Assembly (NCBI GenBank): GCA_964470345.1
Contig: CAYYBE010000006.1
Coordinates: 1-64,000 of the forward strand
Direction: 5' to 3'
DNA: 64,000 nucleotides
Origin: CAYYBE01 sp964470345
Lineage (GTDB): Bacteria; Babelota; Babeliae; Babelales; Babelaceae
Part shown: positions 23,853 through 32,322 of the stretch, one piece after another
How positions within the stretch are numbered: position 1 is the first letter of the stretch
Layout: each line of letters starts with the position of its first letter
Notes under the pieces: model-generated
Seen by the model: the letters and a program-made list of their open reading frames with translations, nothing else
The model's database searches: none
What the model was told of the DNA's origin: nothing
Position numbers and translations under genes: made by a program

Positions 23853-25613
23853 ATGAAGTTATATACACAAATATTTCTCACACTCATATGCCTACACGCT
23901 CATTTTACACATGCCTTTCAAGCAACACGCTCTGAGAGCATAGCAATTCCTGCCCGCTCCATACAACAACCACTTTTAGACTACGATTCAGATAGTGCTG
24001 CTTTTTATCCTAGCTTTTACCAGCATCTTCATTCGTTTACCTCTACATCAAGCCTTTCTGAAAGAGCACAAGCAGAGCAAGAGGCATCATTTCCATTCAT
24101 GAGTTTACCAAGCAGCGAGCAAAGTTGCAGCAGCACATCCTCTTCATCAGCAACAACAGAAAATTATGTAGCTATGCATCCCATAACAACAGAATCTGTT
24201 GGTTCTTACTCTACGGCAACAACAAGCGCTCAATCCACAAGCAGCTCCACAACAATTCCGTTGTATGAATTCCAAAATCTACCAGAACTGACAGAGCTGA
24301 GGCTCCAGTCAAGGTCTGGAAAAATCATTACACGCTTAGAGGGTGGCTCTAGCAAAAAATACGGTCTTGATATCTGTATTTATGAACCAAATCTAAAAAG
24401 TCTATTTACAAAAATAGATCAAAAAACAATCCAAGAAAAGCTCACGGAAGCTCTTAAAGGATCAGCAACAGATGATTGGATCCTCAAGATTGATAAGACT
24501 GGCAATTTTCTCATACTTTTTGCAGACAGAGAGCGTGTTGATTTTCGATTGGATTACCGTTTTATATCCCAGAATGATTTTAAGCAGCGCATACGAGAGC
24601 AACAATCTCACCATGATATCGTCGATATTCGCTACGAACCGACAACAAAAAAAATTATAGCTAGCTGTAAAAACAAAACAATTAAAGTTTTTGAAACCAA
24701 TCCGCTCAAACTCGCATACAATTTTAAAAGCAGAACAACCTCAACCGGTGTGGACGCTCCTGCAATCGCAACTTCTCGCGATCTTATAATTGTCGGCTCT
24801 GCTCATCAGCTTGAAATCTACAAAGAAACCAATGACGGCAAAAACATCCAACCTCAAGCCAGTTATAAGCTTCTATACGAGGACTCCACGCAGGGGTACC
24901 TTCGAAAACCGAATATCACATCGCTGGAGGCCTCTGCAAAACCGAGCAGAAATATCATAGGTACCCTAGCAGTAGATAAAGATCGTTTTTTCTTTGCGCT
25001 GCAAATCTTACACCTTATCCACAACAATCTTCACCCGTCAAAGCCGGCGGAGATAATACGGCTCCCAAAAGCTTTACAGCCAGATCCTTACACGATTATC
25101 AATCGTTCAGACGGTAGTTTTCTTGTTCCGTGCAATGACAATGCTGAACAATTACGTTTTAGAAGCGAAAAACACTCTCGAAATTGGAGCAAAGAGAATC
25201 CTTATTACCAAAATGTAATAGCCGAACAAACAATTCCAAGCCAAATCATTTTTGATATTTTCACAATAATATGTAAAGGTGCCAAAGACGAAACTGACGA
25301 ATATTTGATTTTTAGAAAAACACCTTACGTTTCAAATAATTACGAAGAAATTGATACAGATATTGCAGCGCACCTTTCATTTTTGCCGAAAGAAATCAAG
25401 GTCATCGTTTGTGAATATCTAAAAAAGCGCTTTCGTTCTGAAATCTACGAATGCTTTTACGCTGGCAAGCGAGTTCCCCTCATCCCTCTTGAAAAAAATC
25501 GTTATGCCTGTGTGTTTAAGGGAAATATCGTTGTGTTTGACGCTACAAATCTTATAAACATTAAGACAGATCCTGCGATTGCAAAATCCTTACGCGCCCC
25601 TATCCCTTTTTAA
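23853..25613 (+). CDS. Secreted propeller-like protein with C-terminal F-box-like helix
   Basis: 586 residues from the ATG at 23853, which follows GGGAGAATCTTACA; an earlier in-frame ATG at 23796 lies inside the previous gene. Signal peptide MKLYTQIFLTLICLHAHFTHAFQ; a 130-residue Ser/Thr-rich linker (SSTSSSSATTE and similar); blade-like strands (DIVDIRYEP, KIIASCKNKTIKVFETN); and at 511-525 LPKEIKVIVCEYLKK, which matches the first helix of an F-box and the equivalent segment of the WD40 proteins at 27108, 43414 and 48417. The C-terminus is shared with the upstream paralogue. Likely a host-directed binding protein. The last 24 bp overlap the convergent rarA gene. Confidence 0.72.
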   Translation: MKLYTQIFLTLICLHAHFTHAFQATRSESIAIPARSIQQPLLDYDSDSAAFYPSFYQHLHSFTSTSSLSERAQAEQEASFPFMSLPSSEQSCSSTSSSSATTENYVAMHPITTESVGSYSTATTSAQSTSSSTTIPLYEFQNLPELTELRLQSRSGKIITRLEGGSSKKYGLDICIYEPNLKSLFTKIDQKTIQEKLTEALKGSATDDWILKIDKTGNFLILFADRERVDFRLDYRFISQNDFKQRIREQQSHHDIVDIRYEPTTKKIIASCKNKTIKVFETNPLKLAYNFKSRTTSTGVDAPAIATSRDLIIVGSAHQLEIYKETNDGKNIQPQASYKLLYEDSTQGYLRKPNITSLEASAKPSRNIIGTLAVDKDRFFFALQILHLIHNNLHPSKPAEIIRLPKALQPDPYTIINRSDGSFLVPCNDNAEQLRFRSEKHSRNWSKENPYYQNVIAEQTIPSQIIFDIFTIICKGAKDETDEYLIFRKTPYVSNNYEEIDTDIAAHLSFLPKEIKVIVCEYLKKRFRSEIYECFYAGKRVPLIPLEKNRYACVFKGNIVVFDATNLINIKTDPAIAKSLRAPIPF

Positions 25614-26912
25614 TGCAGCCCAATAGGCAAGCCGCTTAGCAATCTCTTTTTCAAAGCCAAACTCACTCGGCTCATAAAACGTTTGCTCTCCCAGTCCTGG
25701 TGGCAAAAAGCTCTGCCCCGAGAAACTCTGTTGTTCGTCGTGGTCGTACTTATAGCCCTTGCCGTACTCAAGCTCTTTCATAAGCTTTGTCGGCGCATTG
25801 CGAATATGCAATGGTACAGGATCATTACGCGTTTGTGCAACAGCCCGCTTTGCAGCACCAAGGGCGACGTAAGCACGATTTGATTTTGGCGCAGTAGCCA
25901 AGTAAATCACAAGTTGTGCCAGCGCGTTGTCACACTCTGGGTAGCCCAAAAAGTGAACTGCTTGTTGCACAGCAATAGCTTGCACAAGTGCCTGCGGATC
26001 GGCAAGACCAATATCTTCGCTAGCAAAGCGAATCAAGCGGCGAACAATATAGAGTGGGTCAGCGCCACCTTCAATCATTCGTGTCAGCCAATAAAGTGCC
26101 GCTTGTGCATCAGAGCCACGCAGTGATTTGTGCAGTGCAGAAATAAGATTGTAATGCTCTTCACCCTGTTTATCATACGCAACGTGGCGGCTTGTTAATG
26201 CAGCTTTAATCGTTTGCAGCGAAATCACACGCTTACCATCTTTGATTGGCGTTGTCTGAACGGCATACTCAAGCGCTGTAAGCGCAACACGTGCATCGCC
26301 GTTAGCGTAATTTACCAACAATTTTTGCGCCTCATCAGCAAGAACTGGTGCAAGTTCTGCAAGTCCACATTCACGATCAGCGAGTGTGCGTAGTACAATT
26401 TTTTCAATATGCTCATCGCCAAGCGCATTAAGCGTGCAGACCGTGCAGCGGCTCAGTAACGCCGAGTTTACTTCAAATGACGGATTTTCGGTCGTTGCGC
26501 CGATTAAAATTATGGTCCCACTTTCCAGTGGCTGCAAAAATGCGTCTTGCTGCGCTTTATTAAAACGATGAATTTCGTCGATAAACAAAATCGTATTTTT
26601 GCCACCTGTTTTAATACGCTCGTCAGCCTCTTCAATAACTGCTTTGACTTCTTTAATGCCATTAAACGCGGCGCTAAAAGAAACAAAGGGGCGCTTGGTA
26701 ACATTGGCAATCACCCGAGCTATCGTAGTTTTACCTGTTCCTGGTGGACCCCAAAAGATATAGCTATTGATACGGTCGGCCTCTATCGCCCGCCGCATCA
26801 GCTTGCCCGGACCCAAAAGATGCTCTTGCCCGACAATCTCATCAAGAGACTTGGGCCGCATACGTTCGGCAAGAGGTGGTTGGTGAGTATTGTAGATTGA
26901 TAACTGTTCCAT
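25590..26912 (-). CDS. rarA: Replication-associated recombination protein A (RarA/MgsA) ATPase
   Basis: 440 residues, typical length. Clamp-loader-like AAA ATPase acting at stalled forks with SSB. Seen: PLAERMRPKSLDEIVGQEHLLGPG (N-terminal family box), Walker A WGPPGTGKTT, Walker B ILFIDEIHRFNKAQQD, sensor 1 IGATTENPSFEVNSALLSRC, then the tetramerisation domain with SALHKSLRGSDAQAALYWL and ARMIEGG-type segment (seen as TRMIEGGADPLYIVRRLIRFASEDIG). All key residues are intact. It converges on the secreted gene at 23853 with a 24-bp overlap. Confidence 0.96.
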   Translation of the reverse strand: MEQLSIYNTHQPPLAERMRPKSLDEIVGQEHLLGPGKLMRRAIEADRINSYIFWGPPGTGKTTIARVIANVTKRPFVSFSAAFNGIKEVKAVIEEADERIKTGGKNTILFIDEIHRFNKAQQDAFLQPLESGTIILIGATTENPSFEVNSALLSRCTVCTLNALGDEHIEKIVLRTLADRECGLAELAPVLADEAQKLLVNYANGDARVALTALEYAVQTTPIKDGKRVISLQTIKAALTSRHVAYDKQGEEHYNLISALHKSLRGSDAQAALYWLTRMIEGGADPLYIVRRLIRFASEDIGLADPQALVQAIAVQQAVHFLGYPECDNALAQLVIYLATAPKSNRAYVALGAAKRAVAQTRNDPVPLHIRNAPTKLMKELEYGKGYKYDHDEQQSFSGQSFLPPGLGEQTFYEPSEFGFEKEIAKRLAYWAALKRDRGA

Positions 26913-27107
26913 ACGTACAGTATAGCACGCCTGGAATTATGAGAATAAATAGCAAGACCATATCCGAGACACCAACCTTTTCCCTCGCTGGCCGAACCTG
27001 GTTCAACCTTGTATTTTTTACCACTTAACCCATTCGACAAACTGAATATATCTGTCAAGATAATAAAAACAGGTATAAACTTTATCATAATCACTTAAGG
27101 AGACAGT

Positions 27108-28639
27108 ATGACAATCTTACGCTCAGCCTCGATCTTAATTGCCTTCTTGCTCGCCCGCAACGGAGCCACCCTCGTCGCCAGTCAAACAACTCAGTTTTCT
27201 CAATCTACAAGCTCATATACTGGAGGTTCAACGTCCTCTACAAGCACCGGTAATGGCGAAGCAATAAAACCAGGTATAACAATGTCTGACGATGTGATAA
27301 AAAAAATAGAAGAATTTCGCAATCAAAGAGAACGCGCTTCGCAACAAGAAGAAGCTTCTAAGGTCTCTGAGCAATCATATACCCAGAAATGGCTCCAACC
27401 TCTTAGGGGTAGGCGTCAAGCTATTGCTAACAACATTACTGAAATTACAGATTTGCCACTTGATCTCGCTAAACTGATTGCCAAATACGAAGATGAGCTT
27501 AGAGGCATCTGCCTTGCTACGCTCCCCGGACATGCTGGCAGTATTTCTACCCTGGCCCTCTTGCCAAATGGTTCTATTGCTGCGGGAAATGTAGACAACG
27601 AAATCGAAATATGGACTCCTAGCAACACCAATGGTCAAACAACAAACTGGGAATGTACTCAGACTCTCAAGGGACATACGGACAGCATAAATGCCCTGGC
27701 TGCCTTGCCAAACGGTTCCATTATTTCGGGATCGGCGGACTGCACTATCAAAATATGGACTCCTAGTAACACCAATGGTCAAACAACAAACTGGGAGTGT
27801 ACTCAGGATCTCAAAGGGCATGCAGGCCCAATTAAAGCCCTCGTAGTATTTCCAGATGGTTTAATCGCTTCGGGATCTAGCGACAAATCAATTAAAATAT
27901 GGACTCCTGATATTGACGCCGATGGTCTAGCAACGAACTGGGAGTGCACTCAGGATCTCCAAGGACATACAGGTAGCATCTTGGCCCTGGTTGCCTTGCC
28001 AAACGGTTCCATTATTTCGGGATCTAGTGACAAAACTATCAGAATCNNNNNNNNNNNNNNNNNNNNNNNNNNNNNNNNNNNNNNNNNNNNNNNNNNNNNN
28101 NNNNNNNNNNNNNNNNNNNNNNNNNNNNNNNNNNNNNNNNNNNNNNTGCCTTGCCAAACGGTTCCATTATTTCGGGATCTAGTGACAAAACTATCAGAAT
28201 CTGGACTCCTGGCAGCGGCACCTGCGGCCGAACAACTGGCTGGAAATTCAAACACACTCTCAGTAGAGAACACATAGGCAGTGTTAACGCCCTGGCTGTC
28301 TTGCCAAACAGCTCCATTGTCTCGGGATCTAGTGACAAAACTATCAAAATCTGGATCCACAAATCCGATGGATCCTATTGGCCCTGTGCAAAAACTCTCA
28401 ACGGGGATGCAGGTTCTGTTAATGCCCTAGTGGTTTTGTCAAAAGACACCATTGTTTCAGGAGCTCGTGACGGCGCTATCAAAATCTGGACCCTTGATAT
28501 CGGCACCAACAGTATACCTGACTGGAAGTGCACAAAAACTCTAGCAGAACATACAGACCATGTTAATACCCTGATAGTATTGCCAGACGATTCTATTGCT
28601 TCAGGATCTAGTGACCGCTCTATCAAAATCTGGGAATAA
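27108..28639 (+). CDS. Secreted seven-bladed WD40 protein with F-box-like helix (interrupted by an assembly gap)
   Basis: Signal peptide MTILRSASILIAFLLARNGATLVASQ, a Ser/Thr-rich linker, a charged helix (60-100), an F-box-like segment DLPLDLAKLIAKYEDE (115-130), then WD repeats each ending in forms of GSSDKTIKIW. Across the N gap the frame changes, but the 55 bp before the gap (27992-28046) repeat exactly after it (28147-28201). Removing 155 bp (28047-28201) rejoins the frame into 458 residues with exactly seven repeats, a closed propeller. Adjacent blades are very similar at the DNA level (shared CCAAACGGTTCCATTATTTC), which explains the misassembly. Strong ribosome site AAGGAG before the ATG. 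It probably binds host proteins, possibly as a substrate receptor. Confidence 0.88.
28047..28146. other. Assembly gap (100 N) flanked by a 55-bp exact duplicate
   Basis: The 55 bases at 27992-28046 are identical to 28147-28201. The N run is exactly 100 long, a placeholder length. Collapsing the duplicate restores the reading frame and the seven-repeat count of the WD40 gene, so no DNA is likely to be missing. Confidence 0.9.
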
Positions 28640-28744
28640 AAAATACGGCTTCTTTGTCTCGGTGACTAAAGCAAGAAACATTGCGGTATGGGAGTAAATA
28701 AGCACGAGAGAGACAGTCTTATTGCAAAGACATTTTCCGATTTT

Positions 28745-29314
28745 CTAACTCTTAAAAAACGCCTCGCGATATTGCTTAAGCTCTTTGACCGACTCTTGGA
28801 TGTCAGCTAACGCCCTATGGGAATCGCTCTTTTTAAAGTTACTTAAGGGGTTGTTGGGATACCAGCGTTTTACGAGCTCTTTTACACTGGAAACGTCAAC
28901 GATACGATAATGGAGAAATTGGTCAATTTTTGGCATATGTTTCCGCAAAAAAGCTCGGTCTTGGTAGATTGTGTTACCACAGAGTGGCGCTGTACCTTTT
29001 TTGCAATATTGTTGTATGAACTCAAGCGTTTGCTGCTCGGCTTGTTCCAGAGAAAGAGTCGAAGCACAGACCGCCTGGGTAAGCCCTGTTTTGCCATGCT
29101 GCTTTTTGCACCAGTCATTCATAGAGTCCAATACCGTATCTTCATGATGGATTATAAGCTCGGGTCCTTCGGCAATTACGGTAAGGGCATTGTCAGTAAT
29201 CAGTGTGGCAATCTCAAGAACTTTGTCTTTATCAGGATCAAGACCGGTCATTTCAAGATCAATCCAAACCAACAGATCATCACGGACCGGGGAAATAGTT
29301 GGAGAAGTATGCAT
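28745..29314 (-). CDS. orn: Oligoribonuclease
   Basis: 189 residues, normal length. DEDDh 3'-5' exonuclease that degrades 2-5 nt RNAs and pGpG. Seen: exo I LLVWIDLEMTGLDPDKDKVLEIA, exo II region CGNTIYQDRAFLRKHMP, and exo III SHRALADIQESV with the catalytic His and Asp. The dimer-interface tail is present. Orn is best known from proteobacteria, actinobacteria and mitochondria, so its presence here is worth noting. It is divergent from the fused ddl gene; the 98-bp spacer must carry both promoters. Start ATG at 29314 has a weak ribosome site. Confidence 0.95.
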   Translation of the reverse strand: MHTSPTISPVRDDLLVWIDLEMTGLDPDKDKVLEIATLITDNALTVIAEGPELIIHHEDTVLDSMNDWCKKQHGKTGLTQAVCASTLSLEQAEQQTLEFIQQYCKKGTAPLCGNTIYQDRAFLRKHMPKIDQFLHYRIVDVSSVKELVKRWYPNNPLSNFKKSDSHRALADIQESVKELKQYREAFFKS

Positions 29315-29412
29315 AATAAACCCACTTAAATTAGCGCCAATTATTAAAGATCTCTGAAAAAGCTGTTACACTTTTTCTAGAGCTTACGAAACTTAGGGGA
29401 TATTTGGCAACA

Positions 29413-31659
29413 ATGAATACAAACACACAAAAACTACGCGTCGGTGTTTTACTCGGTGGAAAGTCTATTGAACGGGAAGTTTCCCTCAACTCAGGAAGAA
29501 CGGTCTGCGACCATCTTGATACCGCCCGCTATGAAATTATCCCCATCTTTCAAACCGAAGTCGGTGATTTGTATATTCTCCCCCAACGCTTTTTACATAG
29601 AGGCAAAACAGCCGACTTTGAACATCGACTCCCCAACGAAGCAGAAAAAATAAGCTGGGATATTCTGGCCACTCGCATCGACTTTGCCTTTATCGCTATG
29701 CATGGCCGCTACGCAGAAGATGGTCTCTTACAAGGAACTCTCGAAGTTTTAGGCATCCCCTATCTCGGTTCAAAAGTGCTACCAAGCGCACTTGGCATGA
29801 ACAAGCAGATGCAAAAAGAGTTTTTGAGAATCGCCAATATTGACGTTCCCGCTTCGATTGCGATTACCCCCCACCAACTCAATGAACTGCAAGCACTATC
29901 AAAACAAGAGCAACGCGCGACACTTGAGCAACTCTGCACAACAGCCCGGCTCAAATTCCCCCTGGTAATCAAACCCCAAAACGAAGGGTCGAGCTTAGGC
30001 GTTTCGATTATCAACACCAGGGAAGAGCTGTTTCCTGCACTTACAAAAGCAGCACGGATTACCCATGGCGTACTCCAACCTGTACTGGTCGAAGAAAAAA
30101 TCGAGGGCATGGAGTTTGCCTGTATCGTGGTCACCGATTATAAAACAGGCGAATATATTCCACTCCCACCAACAGAAATTGTACCCGAATCTGCCGTCTA
30201 CGAGTTTGACCAAAAATATATGCCGGGACGCGCTCAGAAATTTACCCCCGCCCGCTGTACACAAGAACAGCAAAAGCTTATTCAGCAAACCTGTATTCGA
30301 GTTATGGACGCACTTGGGTTCACCACCGAGGGTCGTATTGATGGGTTTTTAACCAAAGATAATCGAATCGTTATTATCGATCCAAATACGATCTCGGGAA
30401 TGGCACCTTCAAGCTTTGCCTTTTTACAAGCAGCACAACAGGGTTTTAGCCACACACAGTTTATTAACCATCTTATTGAAACAGAACTTTTTGCTTATGG
30501 CATGTTTGATGCCGTAACGGCAAGGGAATCAATGGAACAAAAACAAACAGAAAAAATTCGCGTTGCGGTTCTTTTTGGCGGCGACTCAGCAGAACGAGAA
30601 ATTTCCCTGGAATCAGGCAGAAATATCGTCTATAAACTCTCCCCCCAAAAGTATATACCAGTCCCCCTGTTTGTTTCCCCAGAATTTAAACTGTATCCCC
30701 TCGACTCTAAAACGCTTGTTTTAAATTCAACCCACGAGATTAATTTGGCAATTGCCGAACACCAAATCTCTTCATTAGAGTGGTCAAATTTGCCCGCTAT
30801 GGTCAATTTTGTCTTTTTAGGGCTCCATGGTGGTCGCGGAGAAAACGGATGCGTACAGGGCATTTTAGAGATGCTTGGGCTGCCCTATAACGGTTCAGGT
30901 GTCTTAACGAGTGCTCTCTGTATGGACAAGTTTAAGACCAATAATTTCCTGCGCCAACAGGGCTTTTCTGTACCTGAAGGAGTACTTATCACCGCTCAAG
31001 AAATGGGCACAAAGGAGATGACCTGCTCTGCACTTTTTGCTGGACGCATTGACTTCCCGCTTATTGTTAAACCACATGATGACGGCTGCAGTACGTTGGT
31101 ACAAAAAGTACGTAGTGATATTGAGCTTGCAACTGCAGTTCAGGCAATTTTTGCAACGGGAAGAAATTCGGCACTCGTAGAAGAATGTATTGGCGGCATG
31201 GAATTAACCGTTGGTGTTATTGGAAATGAAAAACCACAGGCACTTCCACCAAGCCAAGCAGTTGTCCAAAAAGATATTCTGACGATTGAAGAAAAGTTTT
31301 TACCTGGTGCTGGAGAAAATCAGACCCCTGCTCTGTTGCCAAGCGAAAAGCTTGCGCTGGTACAAGATGTTATTGCGCAAGCATACCAAGCACTTCAGTG
31401 CAGAGGCTATGCGCGTATCGACTGTTTTTACCAAACAGCTGATGAAAGCCCAACTAAGGCTGAACGGGTTGTTATCTTAGAAGTAAACACGCTGCCGGGA
31501 ATGACCCCTGCAACCTGTATATTTCATCAAGCCGCGGAACTTGGCATGAAGCCTATGGATTTTGTTGATAAGATTATCGAACTTGGTTTTGCAGAGCACA
31601 AGCAACAAAGCACGCTGAAAGTTTTGAACACAGCCAAGTCTCAGCAAGAAGTTTTATAA
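29413..31659 (+). CDS. ddl: Tandem fusion of two D-alanine-D-alanine ligase modules
   Basis: About 748 residues, twice the usual Ddl length. Module 1 (1-370): GGKSIEREVSLNSGR, HGRYAEDGLLQGTLE, ATP-grasp loop NEGSSLGVSI, and metal site IIDPNTISGMAPSS. Module 2 (381-735): FGGDSAEREISLESGR, HGGRGENGCVQGILE, HDDGCSTLVQKV and LEVNTLPGMTPAT. Each half is altered in a different place: module 1 has Asp-Pro-Asn instead of Glu-x-Asn at the metal site, while module 2 has a changed Gly-Ser-Ser loop. Ddl makes the D-Ala-D-Ala end of peptidoglycan. The halves may divide labour, or act as an internal dimer, since normal Ddl is a dimer. The ATG at 29413 lies 12 bp after AGGGGA; a TTG at 29404 is an alternative. 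Confidence 0.93.
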   Translation: MNTNTQKLRVGVLLGGKSIEREVSLNSGRTVCDHLDTARYEIIPIFQTEVGDLYILPQRFLHRGKTADFEHRLPNEAEKISWDILATRIDFAFIAMHGRYAEDGLLQGTLEVLGIPYLGSKVLPSALGMNKQMQKEFLRIANIDVPASIAITPHQLNELQALSKQEQRATLEQLCTTARLKFPLVIKPQNEGSSLGVSIINTREELFPALTKAARITHGVLQPVLVEEKIEGMEFACIVVTDYKTGEYIPLPPTEIVPESAVYEFDQKYMPGRAQKFTPARCTQEQQKLIQQTCIRVMDALGFTTEGRIDGFLTKDNRIVIIDPNTISGMAPSSFAFLQAAQQGFSHTQFINHLIETELFAYGMFDAVTARESMEQKQTEKIRVAVLFGGDSAEREISLESGRNIVYKLSPQKYIPVPLFVSPEFKLYPLDSKTLVLNSTHEINLAIAEHQISSLEWSNLPAMVNFVFLGLHGGRGENGCVQGILEMLGLPYNGSGVLTSALCMDKFKTNNFLRQQGFSVPEGVLITAQEMGTKEMTCSALFAGRIDFPLIVKPHDDGCSTLVQKVRSDIELATAVQAIFATGRNSALVEECIGGMELTVGVIGNEKPQALPPSQAVVQKDILTIEEKFLPGAGENQTPALLPSEKLALVQDVIAQAYQALQCRGYARIDCFYQTADESPTKAERVVILEVNTLPGMTPATCIFHQAAELGMKPMDFVDKIIELGFAEHKQQSTLKVLNTAKSQQEVL

Positions 31660-31666
31660 AAGCGCT

Positions 31667-32215
31667 TTATACTCGTTCGGCACGTTCAATATGGCCAAGT
31701 GAGTCAACAAAAAGACGTAAATTCACCTGGTTGTTGCGAGAAGCAAGTCTTCCTGCAACGATTGCAGCGCGAATCACATTTGAATTATAAAGCTTTTTGC
31801 TTACACAAACTTCCCGAGGGCAGCCTGCAGGATCTTCTGGATTAAACCGGAATGCTCCCTGAACACCACGCTCATCTTCCCACATACAGAAATGACCCTG
31901 TTTTGTCTCAATAACCAACGAGCCTTGAGGCGCATAGGGTTCACCTGAGACAAACGCATCGCGATCTTGATTTCTGACGGAGATAAAGGGGACCGCCAGA
32001 GGAGACTTAAGCTCTTTTTCTTGAAACGGAGCAACTGTTTGGGCATGCTGCTTTGAAGAAGCAGCTCCAAGAAGCGTAGTTACCGTGTCCGAATTATTAC
32101 TTAAAGCTGCAAGAACAACTTTTAAAGTTGCTTCTTGGGAATTTACCCCCAAAAGAGCACTGCCTACTCCAAAGACCAGTAACGATATTGTGCGTAAAAC
32201 CAAGTTGTTTTTCAT
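31667..32215 (-). CDS. Secreted hypothetical protein
   Basis: 182 residues. Signal peptide MKNNLVLRTISLLVFGVGSALLGVNSQ, a helical stretch (TLKVVLAALSNNSDTVTTLLGAASS), then a likely beta-rich domain with QGSLVIETKQGHFCMWEDE, FRFNPEDPAGCPREVCVSK and VNLRLFVDSLGHIERAERV. Three Cys in the mature part (HFC, GCP, VCV) could form a disulfide after export. No recognised family. The ATG follows AGGATCTATT. It converges on the ddl fusion with a 7-bp gap and lies last in a run of four minus-strand secreted-protein genes. Confidence 0.7.
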   Translation of the reverse strand: MKNNLVLRTISLLVFGVGSALLGVNSQEATLKVVLAALSNNSDTVTTLLGAASSKQHAQTVAPFQEKELKSPLAVPFISVRNQDRDAFVSGEPYAPQGSLVIETKQGHFCMWEDERGVQGAFRFNPEDPAGCPREVCVSKKLYNSNVIRAAIVAGRLASRNNQVNLRLFVDSLGHIERAERV

Positions 32216-32322
32216 AATAGATCCTGTTTTTTCATTGAAGAGCCTTACTTCTGATGGTATTTAGCATACCACCTGGCAAAAAGGGTGCAAATGGCACCCA
32301 AATTGAGGCCTATTGACCCACA

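Noticed and set aside
27541..28639. Near-identical short repeats suggesting a CRISPR array
   Set aside because: The repeats are WD40 coding units of about 130-150 bp in frame, with no spacers. No CRISPR array or cas gene is seen in the window.
28151..28639. Separate second WD40 gene after the N gap
   Set aside because: The frame change disappears when the 55-bp duplicated flank is merged, so it is the 3' part of the gene at 27108.
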